From NCBI GenBank assembly GCA_030123625.1, contig CP126121.1, positions 62,001 through 126,000 on the forward strand: DNA of 64,000 nt. Reading direction: 5' to 3'. Shown here piece by piece: positions 9,091 to 15,793 of the stretch. The position numbers and the translations under genes are program-made. The stretch's first letter is position 1, and each line of letters starts with the position of its first letter. Source of the DNA: Nitrospira sp. (GTDB lineage Bacteria > Nitrospirota > Nitrospiria > Nitrospirales > Nitrospiraceae). The notes beneath the pieces are model-generated. The model did not search any database, was not told the DNA's origin, and was given only the letters and a program-made list of their open reading frames with translations.

Positions 9091-9168
9091 CGGCCTTAGG
9101 CATCGTCAAGGACGGCACGTTGCGTTTCCTTCAGGCAATAAGCAATCACTTGCGACTCACCCGGCCCC
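9091..9168 (-). repeat. 78-bp duplicated fragment of the DUF3368 PIN gene
   Basis: This 78-base stretch is identical at 76 positions to 11043-11120, which is the inside of the DUF3368 PIN toxin gene. Read on the minus strand it encodes GPGESQVIAYCLKETQRAVL and joins the transposase remnant at the codons for VVLN. The duplication therefore replaced the 3' end of the transposase gene. Confidence 0.9.
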
Positions 9169-9541
9169 GAGTTGAGCACCACGTAGCGACAGACTTCCAG
9201 CAGGTGGCTCTCTTTTCTGCATTAGGATGGCCCTTGTACCGGCCCTGAAACAAATGCTCCACCGCTCGATGACGTCGGTGATAGCGTTGGGTATAGATGC
9301 CGTTGAGTTGGCGCATCCCCTGGGAGATCTTTGCCTCAAGGGTTTCGATAACCAGATGATAATGGTTGCCCATCAGACAGTACGCATGGCAGAGCCAGTG
9401 AAAGCGGTGAACGACCTTCTCCAGACATTCCAAGAAGGCGTGGCGATCCCCATCGTCATCGACAATATCTTCTCGGGCGTTGCCGCGGGACGTCACAGGG
9501 TAAATCGCTCCGTCAAATTGCAGTCGAAGAGGGCGGGCCAT
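9146..9541 (-). pseudogene. Broken REP-associated (Y1) transposase
   Basis: The first 100 residues match the REP-type tyrosine transposases (TnpA-REP, Y1 family): MARPLRLQFDGAIYPVTSRG at the start, the HUH-like motif LMGNHYHLVIE, RQLNGIYTQRYHRRH and HLFQGRYK. After GRYK the frame shifts. In another frame the usual LLEVCRYVVLN follows, then the sequence passes directly into a fragment of a PIN toxin gene. The protein is thus truncated, frameshifted and chimeric. Active relatives move single-stranded DNA or REP sequences. Start supported by GAGGAAAT upstream. Confidence 0.85.
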
Positions 9542-9676
9542 GACCTGATTTCCTCGTAGAAACGGATTAACCTTAATCTTGCGGGAAAGCGGGTTCCGTG
9601 ATTAATAGGCAGGTTCTTCTGTTCAGCCCTAAACGCCACGGGTCGGCGCGACATGCGATCCGATCTGAAGGCCCAA

Positions 9677-9895
9677 TTAGGCGGAAATGGTCTGCACAAT
9701 CAGCGGCAGCTTGCTGAGCGTGAGCTGTTTCAATTCGACCTTTTGGCTGGCATTGTCGATATCGATCCCGACAAGATGCCCGGCGGCATCGTAATCGAGA
9801 ACGATACCGTCAGCGATCTCTCGGCTTTCGATGCTCGGCCGCTCGGAAAGATCGATATACAGCGAATCGGTATCGGGATAATAATTGAGCTTCAT
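9677..9895 (-). CDS. DUF2283 family protein, probable antitoxin
   Basis: A 72-residue protein with the DUF2283 pattern: MKLNYYPDTDSLYIDLSERP, EIADGIVLDYDAAGHLVGIDI. The family is small, beta-rich and often encoded next to RelE- or DUF4258-like toxins, where it is thought to be the antitoxin. The start ATG overlaps the stop of the upstream gene (ATGA), so the two are translationally coupled. The function as antitoxin is inferred from this pairing. Confidence 0.75.
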   Translation of the reverse strand: MKLNYYPDTDSLYIDLSERPSIESREIADGIVLDYDAAGHLVGIDIDNASQKVELKQLTLSKLPLIVQTISA

Positions 9896-10137
9896 GGTTT
9901 GAATCCTCTGTCTGGAAAAGCGTTGTGTATTGTGACCTTATCGTTGAGGGTGATGACTCGTAATATTCGGCCCTCTAGCTCTTCAATCCGACCCCAGAAC
10001 CGGTACCGGTTTCCCTCTTGAATCTCGCTTCTTAGTGCGTTTTCAAGAACTCGGAAGCACCACTCCTTCTTCAGGTATGGACGTTTCCGCAATACTTCAT
10101 TTTCAAAATATTCGGTGAACTTGTACTGCACCATCAT
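9892..10137 (-). CDS. Small RelE/DUF4258-like toxin candidate
   Basis: 81 residues: YKFTEYFENEVLRKRPYLKK at the start, then RFWGRIEELEGRILRVITL and DKVTIHNAFPDRGF at the end. The layout, an N-terminal helix followed by Arg-rich beta strands, fits the RelE-like superfamily often paired with DUF2283. It lies directly upstream of the DUF2283 gene with a 4-base overlap. Ribonuclease activity is suggested by the pairing only, and no catalytic residue can be assigned with certainty. Confidence 0.65.
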   Translation of the reverse strand: MMVQYKFTEYFENEVLRKRPYLKKEWCFRVLENALRSEIQEGNRYRFWGRIEELEGRILRVITLNDKVTIHNAFPDRGFKP

Positions 10138-10327
10138 TCACACAATAGCGCATTCACACAGAACTGGCCAGCCCTCGGTATAACTATTGCGTATACTGAC
10201 GGTCATAGTACGCACCGACGACCTTTGCACAATGGCGGTATTTTTTTAGGTTATGCAATCACTTGTCAACGCTCGCCGTACTTGTAGGGCATATCAATGG
10301 CCGGAGTGGTGAAACTCTGATTAGCCC

Positions 10328-10468
10328 GCGTGGGATGAGCGTATTCATGTCTGACTGGATTTCCGCCTGCGAGAGGGCGAGGTTATACACCCATATTTCA
10401 TCGAGTGTCCCATTGAAGAATTCCTGAATATCAGGGTTGCCGAAATCGGCGGCGGCGAGGAAGAGAAG
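10328..10468 (-). pseudogene. Remnant of a LamG-like domain gene
   Basis: About 47 codons encode FFNGTLDEIWVYNLALSQAE and IQSDMNTLI, the characteristic end of LamG/concanavalin-like domains of secreted proteins. The fragment has no start and is fused in frame to an unrelated ATPase fragment on its 5' side. It is a relic, not a functional gene. Confidence 0.65.
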
Positions 10469-10525
10469 AGTAGCCGGCAAACATGGCGTGTGCTGAATTA
10501 TTGAGTGGCAAGACCGAATCTGCTC

Positions 10526-10717
10526 TCCAAGATCCGCCCCACTTTCAACCCCACTCGCCAGGTGATAGAGCAGCGTCAGGACATGGGTTTTTCCACCACC
10601 AAATTGTATCGTCAAATTATAGACGGCAGAGGCCTCGACTTTGATTCCGTACAAACGACGGACAATACCAGCGGCAAGACCGTTAAGGTCTTTTGCCAAG
10701 AATGTTCGCTCAAAACA
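10526..10717 (-). pseudogene. Remnant of a DUF499-type ATPase gene
   Basis: The codons read FERTFLAKDLNGLAAGIVRRL and then LTIQFGGGKTHVLTLLYHLA, which contains the GGGKTH nucleotide-binding motif of DUF499 ATPases. Those proteins are normally about 1000 residues and occur in defence-type gene clusters beside methylases and helicases. Only the P-loop segment survives here. It may be the leftover of another defence locus that once occupied this block. Confidence 0.6.
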
Positions 10718-10765
10718 CGCTCGGGGCTTTGATAATCAACAGGAGCCCGTCCTTCCCGACAAGGT

Positions 10766-11356
10766 CTAGGTGTACGACAAATTCAGAGGTATCGAGCCGA
10801 CGCTTTCTCGCAAATCTTCTCGTGGCGTCACCACCTTATACCAAGGCTTCAGCATGGCCATATACGCTATTCTCTTATCAGTCTGAGAGCCCTCGGTGAG
10901 GACGTGATCCGACAGATACATGCCCGAGCGGTGAAGCGTTTCCAGCACAGGCCGAGCAGCCGAGATCATCCCTTGGCGCTTCGCGCTCAGCACAATCCCC
11001 ACAGTGCCAATGACTGCGATGCCATGTGCGCTCGCGCACTGGCGGCCTTGGGCATCGTCAAGGACGGCACGCTGCGTTTCCTTCAGGCAATAAGCAATCA
11101 CTTGCGACTCACCCGGCCCCAAATCCCACCGTTCAACGGACAAGGGAATCGGCACGTCAGTCGCTCGGCGCGGTGCAGCCCAATCCGCCGTGCTCTGTAC
11201 CGCCTGGTACTCGCTGATCCCAGCCTGGATTTCAAGAAAAACGGCGTTTGGGACGACGGCCTTGGCCGCCAGACGCTCCAACAGATCTAGCCTGCCAATT
11301 TTCCCCAGTAGGATCAGCGGGGACGCATTGAGAACCCAAACGTTACCCACCGGCAC
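10766..11356 (-). CDS. DUF3368 PIN-like toxin with a frameshifted C-terminus
   Basis: The first 155 residues fit DUF3368, a PIN-fold toxin family: WVLNASPLILLGKIGRLDLL, RWDLGPGESQVIAYCLKE, AVLDDAQGRQCA, GTVGIVLSAKRQGMI. Start is GTG at 11356, overlapping the preceding antitoxin gene by 14 bases. Near base 10890 an extra base breaks the expected ending: VLTE is followed in another frame by ALRLIRE and a stop. The present frame instead runs about 35 residues into unrelated sequence. The core domain is complete, so activity may survive. A 78-bp piece of this gene is duplicated at 9091-9168. Confidence 0.75.
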   Translation of the reverse strand: MPVGNVWVLNASPLILLGKIGRLDLLERLAAKAVVPNAVFLEIQAGISEYQAVQSTADWAAPRRATDVPIPLSVERWDLGPGESQVIAYCLKETQRAVLDDAQGRQCASAHGIAVIGTVGIVLSAKRQGMISAARPVLETLHRSGMYLSDHVLTEGSQTDKRIAYMAMLKPWYKVVTPREDLRESVGSIPLNLSYT

Positions 11357-11602
11357 GCTCGATTTCTTCGGCTAATTCCTGCAGTGTAACCTGAGAAGCT
11401 GGCACACGCCGACGAAACAGTTCGTCGAGGAAGTCGACGCGGCTCAATCCGGCGATTTCCGCCGCGCCTTCTCTTGGGAAATTTGCTGCTGTGCATACCA
11501 TTGGACGGCTGCCGCGATGCGCATCTCTTTTGCAAACTCCTGAGGGGAGCGACGCAACGCCGAGAACGCACCTTCCGGTAATTCGATGGTCAATGTTGCC
11601 AT
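11343..11602 (-). pseudogene. UPF0175 antitoxin gene with internal frameshift
   Basis: The first 45 codons read MATLTIELPEGAFSALRRSP and continue to QWYAQQQISQEKA. The rest, AEIAGLSRVDFLDELFRRR and VTLQELAEEIERAGG, is in a different frame. A 2-base excess inside the run GGCGCGGCGG at about 11460 accounts for the break. UPF0175 proteins are the usual antitoxins of DUF3368 toxins, and the downstream gene is exactly that. With both partners damaged, the module may be decaying, or the base run may have been misread. Confidence 0.75.
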
Positions 11603-11646
11603 GATATCTTCTCCTGTCTGACATGCCCATCGGGAGCATTTGGTCA

Positions 11647-11832
11647 TCAACGACGAACTTTCACTCGGTATGTTTCCCACCGATCCCCACTCGCGACTGG
11701 TAGCACGTATGTCATCTGCTTCTGGGACCTTTGCTCGGGCGTATAGAGAACTTGTTCCACAAGCTTCTGCGGGATTTTACGCTTTTCCAATTCTTCGAGC
11801 ACGTGCTGGGAGAATGGAAACTTCATCGCCAT
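11647..11832 (-). CDS. DUF4258-like small protein, possibly truncated
   Basis: About 61 residues starting MAMKFPFSQHVLEELEKRKI and continuing with PQKLVEQVLYTPEQR, the helical start of DUF4258 proteins. The usual second half with beta strands is only partly recognisable (DRWETYRVKVRR), so the gene is probably shortened or frameshifted. Such proteins are toxin-like partners in small two-gene units. The next gene downstream is the UPF0175 antitoxin relic. No clear ribosome binding site. Confidence 0.5.
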   Translation of the reverse strand: MAMKFPFSQHVLEELEKRKIPQKLVEQVLYTPEQRSQKQMTYVLPVASGDRWETYRVKVRR

Positions 11833-11952
11833 AGCTCAGCGTCTGCTGCCCCAGTGAAAGTGGAGCCTTCGGGGAGTTCTCGATCTTCAGGCTCACGCAG
11901 GGCCTTTTGGCATCTTTCCTTATACTTCTTACGCTAGCTCAGGAGTACAAAG

Positions 11953-14031
11953 TCATAACTTCATATCATCCAAGAATTCCGATGCCGGCTCCACGCTGGT
12001 TACCAGCAAATAATCCCGCGCGCGGGTGCAGGCCACATATAGCAGATGCCGTTCAGTGTCGTAGATTTCCTGCAGGTCTGCATCATCCCCTACTGTTTCG
12101 ATTCGTTCCTGCAAAGGGATGATTTCATCATCACAGGCCATCACGGCCACTGCCCGAAACTCCAGTCCCTTAGCCAGATGCATCGTGCTGATTGAAGCAT
12201 ACCCGCTGGTGGTCTCCACATGCTCATCGAGAACTTTGAATGGAATTCCCGCCTGTTCAACCGCCGCGCGCGCACGAGGCAACTGTGCTTCAGACCGAAC
12301 AAAGACCCCAAACTCATGTGATGCCACCCCTGCCTTCACATGTTCTGATATCCAGATACTCACTGCCTTGCTCTCCTCCTTTTCATTGTTGTGGACCTGG
12401 ATCACGGGCGGCGGGCCATTGAAGATTGAGACGGTATCCCGTCGATCATCAACATTACCGTCAACATCAGCAACCTGCGGCCCTAACAGTCGATCGGCCT
12501 GCATACGGATCTGATGCGAAGTCCGGTAATTGACTCGGAGCATGCGCGAGCGCCCCCGAATATCCACGCCTAGAGACTTCCAAGAGAACGGCTGTTGAAA
12601 GATTCTCTGTCCTAGGTCGCCCGCAAAGAAAAGCGCATTCTCACGATTGACCCCCAACGCGGCGAAGAACCGCAATTGAGCGATGCCGATGTCTTGCGCT
12701 TCGTCCACTACGGCAAAGTCAAACGGAAGGTTCCTCTCCTTGCTTAATTGGGAAGCAAGAGCCGTAAAGACCGCGGCTTGCGTGGTCAGCCCCTTATTCT
12801 TGAGTCCCGCACGACACTGTTCAAAGATCGACCATAAGACCGCCCGCTGCGCTTCTGGCAGTCTTGTCTTGCGACCCAATCGAACCACGTCCCGATAAGC
12901 TTCCCAACTTGCCAACTGCCAGGCATCGACAACCTGTTTCCACTCGCTGAAGAGGAAGGAAAGACTAAACTTGTGGTCGCTGATGGATTGGGATGCCGCG
13001 TTAAGAAGGTCACGTACATCATTCCGGGTTGCAAGCTTGATCGGACCCAAGAGTGATTTGTGAAGACGTATACCGAGCGTATTCAGTGAATGGACATCGA
13101 TGCGTTCTCCAAGGCGCGGTTCGTTGCCGATCAACCGCCGCAACTTGGCATGCAGCGCATGGGCCAGCGTGTCTGAGAAGGTGGCCAACAATACCCGAGC
13201 GTCGGGATTGGTGCGGGCCAAAAATGCGGCTCGATGCAACGCCACAATCGTCTTGCCCGTCCCCGCCGAACCAGAGACTCGTGCTGGGCCGTTGTAGTCT
13301 CGTTCTACCCATTGCCGCTGCTCTGGATGAAGAAAGACCGTCCATTTCTCCCAAGGGTACTCAAGGGCACGTTCCAACTCTTCGACATTGGTCATCACCC
13401 GGAATCGGCGCTGCGCGTCCGGGTGATCAAAAGGATTTGTCGCCGTGGTGATAGGCTGAGGCAGGCTTGGCCTCCCGCCGGTGGCCAGTTCCAAGAGAGC
13501 CTCTGCGGCTTCACCAGGCAAATGATCGGCCAGCGTCAACAGCGTATCCTCGGTGGCCTGGCGCACATCAGAAAGCCACTCTTGAGGCACACCAAAACTG
13601 AGCAGCTCCGCATCAGACATTTGAGAAAACAGCCTCTGTTGGTTGGCGTCGACCTTGGGCGCGTCAACATATCTTGGAATGACGATCTCCTGAACCTTCT
13701 CGTGAATCTCCACTAACTGAGCCGCGCCGGTTTTCGGATGCGTCTCCAGTTTGCGGCGCTCGGCCCAGTCATAGGCCTTGTCGTGATGATCGACGTAGCA
13801 GAGGAGCAGGCTCCCTGGCGTACGGTGGACAATTAAACGGATATCGCTACTGACCCGAACCGACCAGAAATTCTTGTCCTTGGCTTTATCAAGCTTATGA
13901 AAGCTGAAACCAGGATTCGCGGGGTTGAGCTGGAGGTCGAAAGCCGTCGTCTTCACAGCCTTCTGCTCATCGCCAGTCAAGCGCGAGAGACTATCTGTGA
14001 AGGTGTCGGCAATGCGGAAGTCCATCAGCAC
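11953..14031 (-). CDS. RelE-like domain fused to a UvrD-type DNA helicase
   Basis: A 692-residue protein. Residues 1-100 look like a RelE/ParE-fold domain (LDKAKDKNFWSVRVSSDIRL, VHRTPGSLLLCYVDHHDKAY). The rest is a superfamily 1A helicase: Walker A GSAGTGKT at 254-261, Walker B FAVVDEAQDIG, LRVNYRTSHQIR, STMHLAKGLEF and YVACTRARDYLLV near the end. The enzyme should unwind DNA with ATP in the 3' to 5' direction. The N-terminal domain could sense or bind RNA/DNA. It is the last gene of the cluster with Res, Mod and two unknown proteins, which points to a defence role. GTG at 14031 or ATG at 14025 may be the start. Confidence 0.85.
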   Translation of the reverse strand: MLMDFRIADTFTDSLSRLTGDEQKAVKTTAFDLQLNPANPGFSFHKLDKAKDKNFWSVRVSSDIRLIVHRTPGSLLLCYVDHHDKAYDWAERRKLETHPKTGAAQLVEIHEKVQEIVIPRYVDAPKVDANQQRLFSQMSDAELLSFGVPQEWLSDVRQATEDTLLTLADHLPGEAAEALLELATGGRPSLPQPITTATNPFDHPDAQRRFRVMTNVEELERALEYPWEKWTVFLHPEQRQWVERDYNGPARVSGSAGTGKTIVALHRAAFLARTNPDARVLLATFSDTLAHALHAKLRRLIGNEPRLGERIDVHSLNTLGIRLHKSLLGPIKLATRNDVRDLLNAASQSISDHKFSLSFLFSEWKQVVDAWQLASWEAYRDVVRLGRKTRLPEAQRAVLWSIFEQCRAGLKNKGLTTQAAVFTALASQLSKERNLPFDFAVVDEAQDIGIAQLRFFAALGVNRENALFFAGDLGQRIFQQPFSWKSLGVDIRGRSRMLRVNYRTSHQIRMQADRLLGPQVADVDGNVDDRRDTVSIFNGPPPVIQVHNNEKEESKAVSIWISEHVKAGVASHEFGVFVRSEAQLPRARAAVEQAGIPFKVLDEHVETTSGYASISTMHLAKGLEFRAVAVMACDDEIIPLQERIETVGDDADLQEIYDTERHLLYVACTRARDYLLVTSVEPASEFLDDMKL

Positions 14032-14099
14032 ACTTTCATTTACAAAGACACGGCAGAAGAACCACTTCTTTTCCGATAAACATGGCTACTGTTACGTCC

Positions 14100-15209
14100 T
14101 TAGTCTGCGAGTTCTATGTCGACGAATTTCAACTTCTTCTCAGAGACGCGGATCGCCCGAACGATTACGGATCGATTCACCATCGGACCAATCACGTCAT
14201 CCACTGTGTCTTGTAATCCTTCAATGTGCATCGGGACACCCTCTACCATAACATCGAGCCAGTCCTTATCCAGATGGACAGCCCGCAAAGTCCCGCGCAA
14301 TTCCTCATGTACTAGCTCAGTTGCCTCGAACACAGTTTGCTTTTTCCGTAGCTGCTGATTAATGTTCCCGCGAGACTCAACCCCCAATGAGACGGGCCGC
14401 GTCTCGCCAGCCGCATGGAGTTCAATACGATCAAAAGTAGTTCCGGTCGGTGCAAGGTTGCGCACTAGCTTTAAGAAAGTGCTGCGGTAATTCTCATCTG
14501 CAACCAGATGCTCTAGCTCAGACTGGTCTTCGCTTGAAGACGCGCCAACGATTTCCAGAAAATGATGTGCGACCCGTTCAGGCTCAATTTCCTGCCTAAA
14601 GAAGTCGAGCTGAGCAGGCCTCTGTATCGCGACGGAAAACTGATAGCTGCCGGGCGCTGATTGGAATAACCACGGGCGGCAGGCCTCCTGCAGTTCCTTC
14701 GATGGCCTACCTCTTTTGCGGTGTGAAGCACCGCTAACAAACTCAATCGTCCTATAAAACAGCGATTGGATTGTCTGAACTTTATCGACAATTAGATCAA
14801 GAGGTGCTCCACCAGTTACCACTTCACCACCCTTTACTGAAACCATGACCTCACCTGGCAGGAACGCAACACCCGCACTTTGCTTAGCGCTCTCTGTCCA
14901 GATCGCCTGCACAAGGTTCCTTAATCCCTCTCGGGCAAATTCAGGAACTTGTGGATCAGCAAGAAGCGAATGTGCAAGCCGCTCTGCAAGCACATACTCG
15001 TGAGCTTTAAACCAAAGAGCCACTGCGCTCACTCCGGTAATACCGCGCGTTCTCGTCTTGGATGGATCAAGTTGATCAAGCGCCTGCTGCTCGCTATCCG
15101 CCGCGCGCTTGTAGAGTTCTACTGCGCGGCTTGCATTGTGAGCCTTCAGCGCCAACTGGGCTTCAATGGCAAACCGTTCGCTTTCGGCATGGAGATCAGC
15201 CCATGTCAT
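14100..15209 (-). CDS. Unrecognised TPR-like protein of the restriction cluster
   Basis: 369 residues. The N-terminal 100 residues are helical with a TPR-like look (SERFAIEAQLALKAHNASRA, VELYKRAADSEQQALDQL). The middle has a short basic stretch SHRKRGRPSKELQEA that resembles an AT-hook (RGRPSK). The C-terminus is beta-rich (DIELAD at the end). The start overlaps the stop of the preceding gene (ATGA). It probably works with its neighbours: helicase downstream, and the 184-residue protein, Mod and Res upstream. No function can be named. Confidence 0.75.
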   Translation of the reverse strand: MTWADLHAESERFAIEAQLALKAHNASRAVELYKRAADSEQQALDQLDPSKTRTRGITGVSAVALWFKAHEYVLAERLAHSLLADPQVPEFAREGLRNLVQAIWTESAKQSAGVAFLPGEVMVSVKGGEVVTGGAPLDLIVDKVQTIQSLFYRTIEFVSGASHRKRGRPSKELQEACRPWLFQSAPGSYQFSVAIQRPAQLDFFRQEIEPERVAHHFLEIVGASSSEDQSELEHLVADENYRSTFLKLVRNLAPTGTTFDRIELHAAGETRPVSLGVESRGNINQQLRKKQTVFEATELVHEELRGTLRAVHLDKDWLDVMVEGVPMHIEGLQDTVDDVIGPMVNRSVIVRAIRVSEKKLKFVDIELAD

Positions 15210-15760
15210 TTTTCACTCTGTACTTTTTGGATAAGGACAGCCTTCCCTTTGAACCCAACAACAGATGCAACTGCGGGTAGATTACTCGCTCCTCTTCTCG
15301 TCTGAGCGATCTTTTGCCGTAAGCGTGCCTCCACAAAGGCACGGTCACCGGCGTCCACACCAGAAATCTCTAACCGAAAGCAGTCTTCCAGATCGGCCGG
15401 TTCTGTGCCAATTGGTGCGATGTACCAATCCGCACCTGTAAGTGTCTCTGCCCGCCGGACGGCAATCATTTGTTCCTCAGCTTCTACAGCTGCTAGACAC
15501 ACCCCGTATGCGCCAGCCTCAGTGGTGTCTATTTCATTAGCCCAAGCGTTCTGCACCCGAAGGTCTGGGCTTTCGAAATCTATAATGCGTTTGGTCGTTT
15601 CGCCACTACAAGCAATCTCAAATTCTACTGGGGAATTATGGTGGCGGCTCAGACACACTGATGCCGCCTCGAAGAAGCTGCCGCCTAATGAAGCAGTCAA
15701 ACCACTATGCCGCTCATGCAGCGAGTTAATTTCTAGCTTCCCAACGTTCGCCTCAGCCAT
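15206..15760 (-). CDS. Unrecognised 184-residue protein of the restriction cluster
   Basis: A soluble, acidic protein: HERHSGLTASLGGSFFEAAS, EAGAYGVCLAAVEAEEQMIA, RAETLTGADWYIAPIGTEPA. Reading it, one sees alternating strands and helices and no membrane segment. The segment ADWYIAPIG is reminiscent of small nuclease-like or ligand-binding folds, but this is not enough for a call. Its stop overlaps the start of the 369-residue gene, and Mod ends 33 bases upstream, so all belong to one operon. Confidence 0.7.
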   Translation of the reverse strand: MAEANVGKLEINSLHERHSGLTASLGGSFFEAASVCLSRHHNSPVEFEIACSGETTKRIIDFESPDLRVQNAWANEIDTTEAGAYGVCLAAVEAEEQMIAVRRAETLTGADWYIAPIGTEPADLEDCFRLEISGVDAGDRAFVEARLRQKIAQTRRGASNLPAVASVVGFKGKAVLIQKVQSEK

Positions 15761-15793
15761 AGAAAGATCCGCTTGATGATGCCCGATTTGGCA

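Noticed and set aside
10259-10699. A single 146-residue gene
   Set aside because: The two halves belong to unrelated families (DUF499 ATPase and LamG), so it is a fusion of relics rather than a gene.
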